Below are positions 11,559 to 24,639 of a stretch of DNA of 64,000 bases, piece by piece. The notes under the pieces were generated by a model that was not told where the DNA came from, did not search any database, and saw only the letters and a program-made list of their open reading frames with translations. Source of the DNA: Solanum dulcamara (lineage: Eukaryota > Streptophyta > Magnoliopsida > Solanales > Solanaceae); assembly GCF_947179165.1 (NCBI RefSeq), contig NC_077238.1, forward strand, positions 59,849,257-59,913,256, in the 5' to 3' direction. Positions within the stretch are counted from its first letter, which is position 1. Each line of letters starts with the position of its first letter. Made by a program: the position numbers and the translations under genes.

Positions 11559-12181
11559 TAGGGCTGTACAGGGCAAATTGATAAACCGCACCAAATCGAC
11601 AAACCGAACCAAATCAGAAAAAAAAACCCGACTAGTGGTTTTGTTTGACTTGGTTTGGTGTTTGGAAAAAAAATCCGACCATTATAGGGTCGGTTTGGTT
11701 TTAACTAAAAAAGTCAAACCGAACCCAACCCGACCCGATTATAGATATACTACTTTTAAATTATGTTATACATAAAAATATTTATTAAAATATAATTTAT
11801 AAATATTTTTTTTTTTTTTTTAATAATTTTTTTTTTATTTTCTTACATTTAGATTTGGACTTGAGAAATCCATCTAAATAATATACAAAAAAACCCATCT
11901 TATAAAGTTATATTATAAAGTTAAAACTTCAAACAGTGTTCTGCGTCCATCTTATATGTTGATATTTTGTACTAGAACTCTTTTTAAGAAGCACTGCTAT
12001 GTGCTTTTTATTAGATACTATGAAAAACTCGAAAACCCCAAAAAAACTCGAAAAACCTGAGAAAAATTGATATCGAAAAACTCGACTTTTATTGGTTTGA
12101 TTTGGTTTATAGATTTCATAACCCGACACAAATGATTTGGTTTGTAAAAAATCCGAACCAACCGGTCCATGTACACCCCTA
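11559..12181. mobile_element. hAT-type MITE
   Basis: 623-bp element with inverted ends TAGGGCTGTACA (11559) and TGTACACCCCTA (ending 12181), flanked by CTTGCCGT (11551-11558) and CCTGCCGT (12182-12189), an 8-bp duplication with one mismatch. This size and terminus type fit hAT elements. The interior has inverted AACCGAACC/GGTTTGGTT motifs and no transposase. It sits in the left arm of the Mutator-like host. Confidence 0.85.
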
Positions 12182-13094
12182 CCTGCCGTTATTGAAATGA
12201 CACATATATACCCCCACCGTTACAAATTAAAAATAACTCACATATACCCCTTTCATCTTAAGGAAGTGAAAAAATTAATTTTTTGATTTTTAATTTTAAA
12301 AAAATTCATGTATGGGTATATATCTTTTTTGAGAAAGTAAAAAAAATTAAAAATTAAAATTTATATAACTATACGTGTAAAAAACAATTAGCAAAGTTTA
12401 GGGTATTTATAACTTTTTCCCACATAATTTTTTTTTGACTTCTTTAATTATTATTATTTGAGTTTCTAATTCTTATTTTTTTTATTCTTTACTGTAAATA
12501 TAAGAGAAATAAAAAAAGTGTGAATGGAAAAAAGAGAAAAAAATAAGAAAAAAATTTAAAACTATTTTGCAGCTATATTGTAATTTAAAACTATTTTTTT
12601 ATGCTATATTGTAATTTAGTTTTTGTATCTATAAAAACAAATTGGGGCATGTATAATAAATTTTACAATAAAAGTAGTGAAAAAAATAAATCTGACCATC
12701 GAAATAATAAATTCAAATTAGCCGTTGAATCAAAAAAAATTTAAAAAATAAATTATGTATGAGAAAGATCAAATATACCCCTATATGTATTTTTTTTAAT
12801 AAAAACTTTAAAATATAATTTTAAAAATAATTTTTTCACTTTCATTAGAAGAAAAGGGCATACGTATGGGTATATATATTTTTTCAAAAATAATTTATTT
12901 GTGAAAAAATTATACATAGGTTAGTAAAAAAAATGAATTTCTAATTTAGTAAAAAATAATTTGTAACGGTGGAGGGTATATATGTGCCATTTCAATACGG
13001 CAGGGGTATATATGAAATAGTTTTTAATTGAAGAATATATCAGCTCCATATCATAAAGTTCAAAAATAAATAAAGACCTTTGCCCTTGATATTA

Positions 13095-13381
13095 TTATAC
13101 CTTTTATTATACTTTTGATATATTAACATCTATACCGATCAAAAAGTGTTGCAATAATACCCTTCTCTCTATTAGATGAACAAGTGGGAACATGTGTCCT
13201 TATCTTGTCGAATAATCCGTTCCTAATTAAAAAAATCCACACCTAATAAAAAAACCTGTTTTAATATCATTTTCGATAGTTTGAAGATATATATGTCCTT
13301 TTTTCAAAAAAAATTAAAAAATTAAAATTTCCTATCATTGCCACTGTAACAAGATAAAAATTGGAGAAGTAGGACTATACT
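13095..13381. other. Short AT-rich spacer, no gene
   Basis: Intergenic-looking DNA between the Mutator-like element and the next open frame. No repeat boundary or coding sequence was recognised. Confidence 0.4.
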
Positions 13382-13684
13382 TTGCCTTCTTGTGAAGGAA
13401 TACACAATTGCTATGGACAAAGTGACAATAGGAAGAAATTCCTCAAGGAGGATCAAAATAAATCAATCCAATTTTTTTCTTTTAGTCCTAAAGTAAGAAA
13501 ATTTCCATCTATGAAAGTTAAAAAGACCCTTTACCTGTCTAGGCAAGAAGTTATTGTTAGTATAAATTTTGACACTGTTGATGAAATGACTCATCGATGC
13601 CAGTTTATCAGCCTTTGTAAGGCCCCAGAAAGTGGAGTTGGAAAGGAAAATCAAAAAAATTATGCACCAGATGGATTTTCATGA
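13382..13684 (+). other. Unrecognised 100-codon open frame
   Basis: Lys/Ser/Phe-rich frame with stretches such as SINFDTVDEMTHRCQFISLC. It is not low-complexity and differs in base composition from its AT-rich surroundings, so it may be a fragment of a gene or of a retroelement ORF. It stops where the following LTR sequence starts. No domain was recognised; it may also be chance. Confidence 0.25.
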
Positions 13685-15750
13685 GGCCTATTGACAGGTC
13701 GTACATAGTGAGAGTGGAATGGAAAAAATGAGGAAATACGGGGAAGGTTTAATGAAAGGGTTTACAGGTTTTGGGAAGCACCAGGGCCCGTGGAAGGGCC
13801 CGTGACCCTGAAACCTCAAGGACCCAATCATGTTCATTTCCACGGGCCCTTTGTACAGGTCGTTGAAAGCTACACGGATTGTAGAAGGGTTTGTGTAAGA
13901 GGGACTGTTTGATCCAAATGAGAGGGCCCCTCCATGATTGAGTCTATGACCCGTGGAGTTTTTAACGAACCGTAGTGATCCCCATTGAAGTTGGTCCTTC
14001 AGTGATATGAACCCCCCCCAAGACCAGGAGCCACATCACGGACCGTAGAGGGTTCGATGGTCCATGAAGGGCGTCCGTGAGAGCCCTTTGTCAATTTTTA
14101 ATTAGGGGTATTTTGATCTTTCTTAATTATTTTAATTATATATTGGGATGTTTTTGGGGAATTATTCCTAGTCTATTAACTATCCCAAACCCTCCTAAAT
14201 CCCTCATTCCCTCTTATTCTCTTACAACAAAAATTATCTCACTAGAATTTCTCCCAAGTCCATCTTCTTCTCCAAGTTAAAGGTTCCAAGGATTTTTAAG
14301 TTAAAGTCTCCTACTTTTCAAGTACATCTAGGGCTTTGATTAATCAAGGTATGTGGGAATTCATCCATGGATCCTCTTCCATCCATGAAGTCCCAAGGGT
14401 TTCTTAATTATCCCTTTCATGAATTTCTCCTAAATTCTAGTTTTGATCAATTTTCATTGGGACAATTCAATTTTGCTTTTATTCAAATGTAATTATCTAT
14501 TCATACATGATTTCAATTCAATTACACATTTTCAATGAACTTTACAAGTATCCATGTATTTTGCTATCACTTTCAAGTATGAACTATGGATTTATGATCA
14601 TGGATTATTATGAATTCTCATGTATGATTTATGAAAGTTATGTATTATGATTCAAGTATGTTTTCAAGTATAAAACCATGAATCATGAAAGATTTTCTCA
14701 CAATATGCAAGATATCACGATTTGGATGCTTAGAAAGGTAAGTATCCACAAGTTCAAGTTATAATCGTGATTTTCAAGGAGCTATTTTTATGATGTAATT
14801 TTATGATTTTGGATTGGTTGATTTAACTTTCCTAATGACTATGTTTTATGTATTCCATTGGGATTTACTTAGCATCAAATGAACTTCATGGTGGTGATTC
14901 ACAAGGGAACCCTAGTAGCAACCCTTACTTCTAAAACTATGTGCCACCATAGGTGCCTTTATGGCTTATCTAGTGGATCCACATATATCTCATGTTCATG
15001 TTTATATGGAGTAGGTAGCCTCTCTCTTCTCGATGTAGGAGTTACATCGTATTACATGTTATAGCTCACATGGTTTTATATGTCGGTTAAGGTTCATATC
15101 CCACATATACATATGATATACCTTCAAGTTTTAATGATATTCTTATCATGATGCAATGACCTTATGAAATGTTTTAAGTGCTTTCAAGTTTTATTCATGT
15201 TCTCAAGATATTACTCATGCATCACATATTCATATTGATTATGTTCTATTGTCCCTGTTCATTCATGTTTCTCACATACTTAGTATATTCCATGTACTAA
15301 TACATATTTATGCCTACATTGTATCATAATGTAGGATCCGACGATAGTCACCCACGTTCCGTTCGTGGTTAGAGCTTGAGCTACTACTTTCTTATTGTTG
15401 GTGAGTCCTTATGTTTTGAGGACGTGACATTAATGATTCATTATATTTTCTCATGACTTTCACTTCTTATGTTGGTGAGCTAGAAACTTGTCATACGCCT
15501 CATCTAGACTAGCAGAGCCATGTTAGATTTGTCATGGAGTTAATGTTGTCCTGTTATTCAGAGATTTTAGTTCGCTTTTCCCCTTATGATGAGATTTCCT
15601 TATTGATACTTTTATTCCGCATTCATGATGTCTCTTGTTATATTCTTATTTATCTTATGTATGCTCACATATAATATGTCAAGGCTTTATTGGGGTCTCT
15701 CGAGATCCTAATTATCATGTTACGTCTAAGACCTAGCTTGGATCGTGACA
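13682..15750 (+). mobile_element. LTR of a Tekay-type Ty3-gypsy element (5' end unclear)
   Basis: Ends CCTAGCTTGGATCGTGACA at 15750, matching the ends of the minus-strand LTRs at 19770 and 29789. The body shares their landmarks: GCCCGTGGAAGGGCCCGTG-type palindromes near the start, a CAAGTxCATCTAGGGCTTTGAT-like stretch, ATCCATGGATCC, and the block with ATGTCGGTTAAGGTTCATAT followed by CTTAGTATATTCCATGTACT. No TGTAA start is seen, so the 5' end is truncated or diverged and 13682 is approximate. No target duplication or internal region is visible. Confidence 0.7.
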
Positions 15751-18700
15751 ACCACTTTGTTGGCTTCTTAATAGAGAGTTTAAGAAAATAAAGAAGATTT
15801 TTGAACTTATGGTCTTTAATTAAAGATATGTAGAATGTAGAAAAATATTTTTTAATCTTGTGGCTAACGGTCTTAAACGTATGAAAAATTAAAATTGAAG
15901 AGTTGTCAAAAAGGGAAATCGATATTCTTTTTTAAATAGGCTAAAAGAGGAAGTAGGACAAACAAGTTGAAACGATAAGTAATTGATATCTGGTCAACAC
16001 AAAAGTTAGAAACAAAAAGAGTATAGAGCAAAAACCTAAAATATCATGATTTTTTAATTTTATTTATAAATTATCAGTTATGTGAGTTTTCTACCTAAAT
16101 TATTTTTATTGGAAGAATAGCTTGTGCATGTGGAAGAATGTGGGGAGAGCCCATGGCACGTGCATGTTATGAGTAAGGGATATTCAAGAAGACTTTTCGA
16201 TGGAATCGTTGGTTTAGATATGTGTTCAGTAAAGATAAACCCTGACTTGTAACTTGGATCAAATAATGATCATCATTGGTAAAAAGGATGGGAACTCGTA
16301 GCCCACAGGTAGAGGACTAGTGTCTCGATGACATGGAAAAAAGGGCAAAAGGATAGATAAACCTTATACGATTGCATGTTATCTAGATTGCGACAGAGGA
16401 ATATTAGCTGGCATATCTAAAGATATTTTTATGTGGAAGACAATCTTGGGCATAGTACTTTAGGGCTCGAGTGGAGATTTTACTAATTATTGACGAATTA
16501 CCTTTTTTTTTTATTTTATTTACCTATAAACAGTAGTTTTAACACAATTGAAAGTAGAGGATTATAAATAATACTAAAGAAACACATTGATATTCTTGTG
16601 CTCCAAGTTTTCCATATTTTATTAAGTCCTTACTACATAAGCATTTACGTACTTATAGAATGATCTCGGATCTAAAGACAACATCAGACAAATATCATTA
16701 GATTTAGTGCAAACACATATTATCGGAGCTCTATTGCTCTATACAACTATTCTTTATTATATTTTATGTTCTTGTTTAAATATTTTAACTTACTTATGAG
16801 TGTATTTAATGTTTAATAATTGAATCTACCAAATTAGATCAAGATGCATGTTGTTGGCCTCATTACAAATTCAACAGTACCATTTTTGTGGTTAATAATT
16901 TTACACCCACCATGGGGTTAGAACAATTGTGTGTTGGTTTAACTCACTACTCTACCTTCTTATTAGCTTGAATATTATATATTTTACATGAATCACTTAT
17001 GGAAAATTAGAACCAAGACAATGCGAACTAAAACTACAAAAACCAAAGCAATGAGAACCATAACAATGAGAATGTGGTTGATGCATAGCTCCCAAATGAT
17101 ATGGAGGACCAACCAAATCTTTGGATAATCCGAACACTACCTTTGGATAAATGAAAGTTGATATTGAGAATCTTAATAGACCAATGTGAACGTACGTAAA
17201 GGGATGATGTATTTTGAAATTACGGCTTCTTACATTATTTTTATGTATTTTCATGTTAGAATGTTGTTTTGTAGGTTTTAGATTTCAAAATGGACAAAAG
17301 AAAGAGAAAGACAAAAAAACTACTAGAAAAAGAGTGATCTATAGTTGTAGATCAAAACACGGACCACAGATCAGGTTGTGAAAATATTCAGAGAATATGT
17401 CACTAGGACCCTACAGAGTTGTTTAAGTCACGAGCAAAGTACGACCGTATATTTCATTCATGTCCTGTATATGAAGAAAACACTAAGATGGAAGAGGGAC
17501 CTACAACTAGACTTACAGACCATAATTCAATCCACAGTCCCCAAGTCAATTTACAAAGTGAAGATCAGAAACCTTAGAAGGAAACAAATGGCCAATGTAA
17601 AGGCAATCCATGGGTTGTTGATCAATCTACTGCCATGGCTTGGATCACAAATTGTATCGACAGATCATTTTATTATTTTTATGTATTTCAACTTTGTGAG
17701 CCATTATAAATAGTCTTACAGAATTCTTTTTAGGGAATTGACAATAAGTTTCGATCTTAAGTTTGCACGCTAGTTTTGAGAGTTTCTCTTTCTAATTTAT
17801 TGAGTCTGTGAAGAAAAAAGAATATCATTATTCTTTCACGATTTATACTCAAAGAAAGTTTATGAATTCTTTAACCTTATATTCTTATTTTTTTCTAGTA
17901 TAAGTTGCTAAATCCTCTATTGGAGTTATGAAATGCAATGTGGTTGTAAAATTCTTAAGATTTTTGTGTGTTGCATGATTTTCGGATAGTAAGATATCAA
18001 ATTTCTTATCGTTTTTAAATACTTGGTTTATGGTTGAAAATATTAACTTGAACCATAATATCTTGGTTTTTCTTGGAAAAGCAAATTAAGATTTCATAGA
18101 AGAAGCACTGCATGAATTCGAGGACCTAACCCTCGTTTGATGGATTCACTAAGGGATAAGTTTAATTTATTTGGCATAATCAGTTGATCTTAACTAAATA
18201 ACTCATATAGTTGCGGAAACATTATATCGTAATAAATCATTCAACTCTTATGAAAGATTGAGTGATGGTATAGGGACTGAATGCATATCTAGAATTTGAG
18301 TAGTTGAATGAAAACTGCCAAATGAAGTAGCCTATTTTGGGGACACAACCCTAGGGCTTTAATAAATGTAAGTTTACATCCTAAGTTATTTATTATATTC
18401 TTTTATTCTTTAATTAATCAAACCTTTTTCAACTCTTATGGAATAGATCTCGACTATCAATCTGGTTTTCGTCCAATTAGTAATTATTTATTCCTTATAG
18501 AATTAGATCCTAATTTTGGTTGGATATCTATATTTGAAAAATATTGAATAACTATATTTGTATATAACCGCCTTACATCATCTTAGAATATAATTTTGAG
18601 CATATCAAGGGACTAGGAAGAGAGTTTTTAAGGAAGTGGATATGCAAAAAGATGGATAAACTGATTTTGATAGATTCAAAGAAGATTTACTACTTCTCAA
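15751..18700. other. Degenerate repeat-derived DNA without a supported gene
   Basis: AT-rich, with short open frames on both strands (for example 16997-17254 minus and 17378-17713 plus) that show no recognisable domain. A TATAAATA at about 17706 followed by a stretch resembling an LTR R/U5 suggests old plus-strand retroelement sequence, possibly upstream of the gag remnant below. This is inference. Confidence 0.35.
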
Positions 18701-19500
18701 CTCTCAACATAAGTCCATAATGAACCATATGGCAACAGATCTGAGAGTGGTGCAGTTGTAAGGTGCACTGATTTAAGTGGCTTCTAATAACATTAGGAGG
18801 CTACATGCAAACTCCACTTGGAGTGTCCATTCCTCGAAGGAGTTTTTAGGGTGAGATGGAAGCTGAAAATCAGTCAAAAAATGTAAGGCTAACACGAATA
18901 GAGCCAACTCAAAGATACCGACATCATTTTCCCTTGTGTATTAGAGATGAATACCCGAATGAATCATATTACAGGAAAGCCACTATTCCTAAAGGGCCAG
19001 ATTCCTAAAGCTATTCAAAACTACCATATAAAATCAATCCCATACAAAAATCTATTTCAAAATGATACAAGATGACTAAAGTATCATGGAATCATAGATC
19101 CTTATAAACTGTTTTATCCTTTACCAAGGCCATTAATGGGAATAACATGACCAAAAATGAGGTATTGGTATGTATTTCTTTATTGGATGAGGATTCTATT
19201 GACTCTTTTAGTAGGCTTTCCAATTATTCTTTCAAGGCAAACAATGATGCAAGGAAGGCATAACCTAGAATGGCAAGCATCTTCAAAATAGAGCAAGGGA
19301 AAAATGAGTTGCTTTGGAACTTCCCCGCTAGGTTCCAAAGGGAAATGATGATGTTGATGATGGTTTCAGATGATTGGTCCGCAAAAGTGATACACTCAAT
19401 TATGTCTCATTTTAGGTATAGAAATTCATGTGAAAATCAATATCTAACTTTTTAGGTTGGAGTTGAACCACAAAGATTGGAAGATGGGTTCACTCTCAAA
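18700..19500 (+). pseudogene. TAT-type Ty3-gypsy gag remnant
   Basis: The frame at 19270-19455 contains KIEQGKNELLWNFPARFQRE, followed by a pattern like P-VSDDW-A. This is the gag core of TAT-type plant gypsy elements (consensus E-LR-F--RFQRERM-LP-V-D-WA). The sequence before it (18700-19260) appears to be more gag in broken frames. The element lies on the plus strand and has no LTR that I could pair with it. Confidence 0.5.
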
Positions 19501-19769
19501 TTTATTTCTTAACTCAAAACATACTAGCATGTTGTATTCTCAAAAATTATATGTATAATGGGGGAAATTTTAGAGAACAACTATAAATTATTAATATCAA
19601 GTATAAATAGCTAGGAATCAACACAAATACGTTCTACAAATATTAGAAAATACTAGAGGTGTATGCACTGCAATGGAGTTTCGATCCAATAGGCAAAGAT
19701 TAATCAAAACCAAGTTAATTGATACATAGATAGAGCTTGATCTAGGATACTTTCATGATCCGAGACTAC

Positions 19770-22099
19770 TGTCACAACCCAAGCTAGATTCTAGATGTGA
19801 CACGGCGATAAGAATCTCTAGACACTCCAATCAATCCTCTTAACATACATAGCATGAAATATATAACATGAAATTGAAAGTAAACTTTAAATGCGGAAGA
19901 TGGTATGAAACATAGAAATCTCTATATAAGAGAATTCAAACATAATAGTCAAAATGAATTAAGCACACTTTTATAGTCTAACAATGTCTCTACTAGACTT
20001 AGAAGGGGCTTAGGAAAAGCCCTAGCTCACCCAAGATATAATAAATAACATGAGTCTAAAAGTAAGAAAAATGACATAGTGGGTTCACCCTCGTATCATG
20101 AGGATTCACCAAATTTTACAACACCAAATGGAGACCAAAACTAGCCACGTGGATGTAAAGGAGCGTTGTGACCTATATTATGAAATAATATAGGCAAAAG
20201 TATGCGATAGTAGATGGAATACACTAAGTTTGTGAGAAACATACATGATGAGAATAAAAGGAAATAATAAGCATGAACATGAGATGCATGACCAAAATCA
20301 TTGAAAAATATGAAGTAAATCATGAAGTCGTGAGTTAAGGTCAATGCATCATAAAAGACATCATTTAAAAGCTTGTAAGCAAACATAGTAATTTTATGGA
20401 ATATAGACCATAACCGACAATAAAACCATGTGTGCTATAATATGGAGTATGGTATAACTCCTACACCGAAAAAGGAAAGACTACTTGCCAAGATAGAGTC
20501 TGTATCATTAACATCATGAGCTATATATGGATCCACTAGCTAAGTCATTTAAGACAACCTATGGGGGTATGTAGTTTGGAACTAGAGGTTGCTAATAGAG
20601 ACTCCCTTACCAAGCCTCTACCTCAAGCCCTCTCAGTGCTAAGTTAAATTCCAATGGAATAGATAAAGTCAACTATCAACATAATATTAAAAAATTTAAT
20701 AATCATATACCAATCCACATCATAAAAATCATATAAGAGTAGTTCCATTAAATCATGTTTCATAACATAATTCATATAAACATTTACCTTTCTAATATAA
20801 GCATCTAAATCATGATTTTATTTATATTGTGAGAAAATCTTTCACAATTCATTGATACATACTTGAAAACATTCTTGAAACATAATTCATCACTTTTTAA
20901 AAAAATATGTAAATCTTCATCAAGTTCATGATGACAACCTATGGAGGCACGCAGTTTTGGACTAGAGGTTGCTAATAGAGACTCCCTTACAAGCCTCTAC
21001 CTCAATCCCTCTCAGTGCTAAGTCAAATTCCAACGGAATAGATAAAGTCAATTATCAATATAACATTAGAAAAAGCAATAATCATATACCAATCCACATC
21101 ATAAAAATTATATAAGAGTAGTTCATTTAAATCATTATTCATAACATAATTCATATAGACACTTACCTTTCTAAGCATCTAAATCATGATTTTATTTGTA
21201 TTGTGAGAAAGTCTTTCACAATTCATTGATACATACTTGAAAATATTCTTGAAATATAATTCATCACTTTCATAAACATTCATAAAACCTCATCAAGTTC
21301 ATGATCATAATTCATAGTTCATCATTGAAAATCATAGAGATAATCATGTATCTTAGTAAATTCATGCATAATAAAATAGAAACATCAATTGAATCAAAAA
21401 TAGAAAAGACCGATGAAGAATTGACATGAAACCTTCATTGAACTTGAAAGATAGGGATATTTTGGGACTCAATGGATGAAAGGAAATCCATTGGTGAATT
21501 TCCATATATCTATATAATCAAATCCCTAACCGAAGCTTCTAACAATGAAGACTTGATCTTGACTTGAACACTTATCATTGACTTGGAGAAGCAACTTTAG
21601 GAGAGAATTCTAGAGAGAAGATTTTTTAGTAGGAGAGTTTAAGAGAGAATGAGGGAAATTCAGAGGGTTTAGATAGTTACAGGTATTGGGAAAATAGACA
21701 AAAATGACTTTGTTTCAATTTTAAGAGAATGGTTAAATTTCTGGAATTCCCTTTAGAATCAACTGAAATGACTCCTTATACGAACACCTTTATGGCCTGT
21801 ACAAGTTTCCACGGACCATCTAGGTGTCCATGGAAAGGAGTGGATCCTAGGTTCTTAGAGATTAATGTCCACGGGGACTTTTACGGGTCGTACAAATAAC
21901 CATGGGTTGTATAATGACTCGTGGAAGGCATGAATTCTAGGTTCCTTGAGGTTTGTTTCTACGATTCGATCTGCGGCCCATGGAAGCTTCCATGACTGTA
22001 GAGCATCATATAGTCTGTGAAGGACCTCATAAAAAGCAAAAAAACTGCAACTTTTGTAATTTCTCCTTTTCTTGACTTTTCAATTTCCAGGGATTTACA
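19770..22099 (-). mobile_element. 3' LTR of a Tekay/Del chromovirus
   Basis: Minus-strand LTR from TGTAAATCCCTGGAAATTGA (22099) to TAGCTTGGGTTGTGACA (19770). On its upstream side (22100-22125) is a purine-rich GCGGGAGATAT tract, the expected polypurine tract, preceded by GAACGTTTCC-type sequence at the end of pol. This makes it the 3' LTR of the element whose pol lies at 22140-28139. The LTR holds an internal 380-bp tandem duplication and, near its start, clusters of ACGG/CCGT palindrome-like motifs. The outer flank is ACTAC (19765-19769). Confidence 0.85.
20553..21303. repeat. 380-bp tandem duplication inside the LTR
   Basis: GACAACCTATGG recurs at 20553 and 20933, and the following about 370 bp match closely (GACTAGAGGTTGCTAATAGA, CTCTCAGTGCTAAGT, AATCATATACCAATCCACAT and so on). 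The copies have diverged by small indels and substitutions, so the duplication is not recent. The other Tekay-type LTRs in the window have a single copy. Confidence 0.9.
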
Positions 22100-22389
22100 A
22101 TATCTCCCGCTTGGAAACATTCATCCTCGAACGGGATTGGAGCTAGTATGAATAGATTAGGAAAAGGGATCTAACAACCCAACATGAATGCAATAACACA
22201 TGAAAATGCATAAAACTAAGGAGTAATTAACCCCAAGCTAAAACATGGCTTAAAACTCATTTCATGAACATCCATGTATACAAAAACATAGGTATTACTG
22301 AAATGCATGAATTCGAAGTTGTGAACATTAGGAAACTAAATACTTCAAGTTGAAGCGGGGGAAAAGAGATGAGGATTATGAGACATCAT

Positions 22390-23982
22390 ATCATCTTTAG
22401 CCTCCCATGTAGCACCCTCAACTAGTTGATTCCTCCAAAGAACTTTCACGGATGCAACTTTTTTATTCCTCAACTTTCGGACCTAACGATCTAAAATCTC
22501 AATTGGTTCCTCTTTGTAATATAGACTCTCTTTTACACCCACACTTTCCAAAGGGAAAATAGAAGTAGGATCACCAATACATTTCTTTAAAAAAGAAATA
22601 TGAAACACTAGAAGCCCCGATGCCAACTTCGAAGGAAAATCCAACCCATACGCTACCTTGCCATAGTGCCTCAAAAATTTGATACAGGCCTACATAATGA
22701 GGAATAAGCTTCCCTTTCTTACCACAATACATCACATCCTTTTTAGGTGATATTTTTAAGTAAATACAATCATAAACATCAAATTCACGCTTTTTTACAT
22801 TAGAATAGGACTTTTGTCGTCTTTGGGAAGTCTTCAACCTCTCCCTAATGAGTAACTTTTTCCATGGCTTCAAAAACCAACTCAGGCCCTATCAAAGCTA
22901 CCTAACCAACCTCAAACCATCTAATTGGAGATCTACACCTCCTACCATACAAGGCCTCAAACAGAGCCATTTGAATACTCGAATGATAATTTTTGTTTTA
23001 GGCAAACTCAATCAATGGAAAATGGTCATCCCAGTTACCTTTGAAGTCAATTACATAGGCCCTCAACATATCCTCTAAATTCTGAATTCTGAATAGTCTG
23101 TTTGGCTTGGCAACTGATCTGATGGTAAAAAGCTATACTAAGCTTAACTTGGGTACCAAGACACTTTTTGAAATGACCTCAAAAATTAAGAAGTAAATAG
23201 AGTAACTTGGTATGAAATGATAGACAATGGAGCACGATACAACTTTACCAACTCTCTCGAATGTAAAGTCTAGCATAATCCTCGACTGAATAAGAAGTCT
23301 TAATGGGAAAAAAATATGCCAACTTAGTCATTCGGTCTATAACAACCTAGATGGAATCATGGTTTCTACGAGTATGAGGAAAACCTGTAATGAAATCCAT
23401 ATTCAAGTCTTACCACTTAAAGTAGGAATATCAATATCTTGAGCTAAACCTCCCAATTTTTAATTCTCAACCTTCACTTGTTGACAATTTGGTCACTTAG
23501 CCACAAATTCTGCAATATCCTCCTTCATGCTATTTCACCAATACACTTTTCTCAAATCACGATACATCTTGGTAGATTCAAGGTGAATATAATATCGGGA
23601 ACTATGCACTTCAGACAATATTATTTCCCTTAAGCCATCAATATTAGGAATACATAAGCGACATTAGTAACGAATTACACCATCTCCCCCTTGGGAGAAA
23701 GCCTCAATGACTTTTTTGGAAACCGCTTTCATCAACTCAAAGAAAGTTGGATTATTATCTTATTTTGCTTTAACATCCGCCATAAGGGGTGATCCAGAAT
23801 CATTTTAAACAACCACACCACCATCGTCAAAATTAACTAAGCGAACACCCAAATGAGCTAGTCTATGCACATCACGAATGAACTCTTTCTTTTTATCCTC
23901 ATTGTGAGCAACACTATTCATGGGCAACCTACTAAGAGCATTGACAACCACATTTTCTTCTCCCGAATGATAGAGAACACAC
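22390..23982 (-). pseudogene. Tekay/Del integrase and chromodomain, broken
   Basis: The C-terminal third of a chromovirus polyprotein. From high to low coordinates: zinc-finger/integrase core remnants (23000-23980), RERLKTSQRRQKSYS and the GKKGKLIPHYVG block (22640-22870), GKVAYGLDFPSKLA, FHISFLKKCIGDP and LESVGVKESL (22483-22674), then VRKLRNKKVASVKVLWRNQ with ATWEA, the chromodomain-like tail (about 22395-22480). Frame shifts occur at about 22600-22670. In intact elements this inserts the cDNA and targets chromatin; here it is dead. It resumes across the solo LTR into RNase H at 26912. Confidence 0.85.
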
Positions 23983-24024
23983 ATGTCTATTATACCCCAT
24001 ACTTTTTTACCTTGGAACGCATTC

Positions 24025-24155
24025 TTAAGTCTCTTGAAAGGCTCTTAAGTTTCTTGGAAGGATCGTAAGCCTCTTAAGTTTCTTAAGATTTCCTAAAGTT
24101 TCTTAAAGCTTCTTAAAACTTCTGAAGAACTATTAAGCTTCTTAAGAGTTACCAT
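24025..24155. repeat. Degenerate CTTAAGTTTCTTAAG-type repeats
   Basis: Loose tandem units of about 11-15 bp built on CTTAAGxTTCTTxAAG. The matching part of family A copies 2 and 3 is shorter and lacks them, so they expanded in this copy only. Confidence 0.7.
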
Positions 24156-24569
24156 GTGAGCCGAATAATCTATAACGCTATTAAACAACTTTAAAGAAGG
24201 GAGAATGTGACACCCTATAGTAGGGAAGATTGGAAATACGGTTATAAGAATCTAGAAGGAGGTGGAGGTCAAGTAATGAGTCATAGGACTCGACTTACAT
24301 ACGTAAGCTACCAACTTGGAAATTTTACATACTTAAGATACTTGAGTACGTACCAAGCTTACGTAGCAAGGATTACATAGATTCGTAAAAGAAGACAAGA
24401 TTACGAACCCACGAGGAGAAAAGAAAGTGCCACATGTCAGCATGGGAGAGTGCCACATGGTAGCAGCTGGGAGTTCCATGTGGAAGCATCTGGAGCAAAG
24501 GGGGTGGGCTCCCACATGCAACGTGTCAGCCCGTGATTGGAGAAAGGGATGTGTTGGCCCAATGAGGGC

Positions 24570-24639
24570 TTGACACGTGTCACCACTTAGGGATTGACAT
24601 GTGTCACCACTTAGGGGTTGACACGTGTCACCCCTAAGG
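24570..24639 (+). promoter_or_regulatory. Three G-box-bearing palindromic repeats upstream of the LTR TATA box
   Basis: Three units of about 24 bp: TTGACACGTGTCACCACTTA, a variant with ACATGTGT, and TTGACACGTGTCACCCCTAA. TGACACGTGTCA is a perfect 12-bp palindrome containing the plant G-box CACGTG, a known bZIP/bHLH site. They lie just upstream of CTATATATATATATATG, as expected for U3 enhancers. Function is inferred from motif and position. Confidence 0.6.

Larger units (their letters stand above)
7981..13085. mobile_element. Mutator-like long-TIR element, host of two nested insertions
   Basis: The termini GGGCAAATAG and CTTTGCCC are inverted, and the arms share TTTATGATATGGAGCTGATA (about 8011-8030, mirrored at 13031-13050). 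The arms continue with matching CATATATACCCCTGCCGT and GTAACGGTGGAGG blocks. Flanks are TTGATACTA (7972-7980) and TTGATATTA (13086-13094), a 9-bp duplication with one mismatch, typical of Mutator-like elements. After removing the nested solo LTR and hAT element the host is about 985 bp, with no transposase. Confidence 0.8.

Noticed and set aside
13382..13684. New host gene
   Set aside because: The frame has no recognised domain and its end coincides with an LTR, so it is kept only as a low-confidence open frame.
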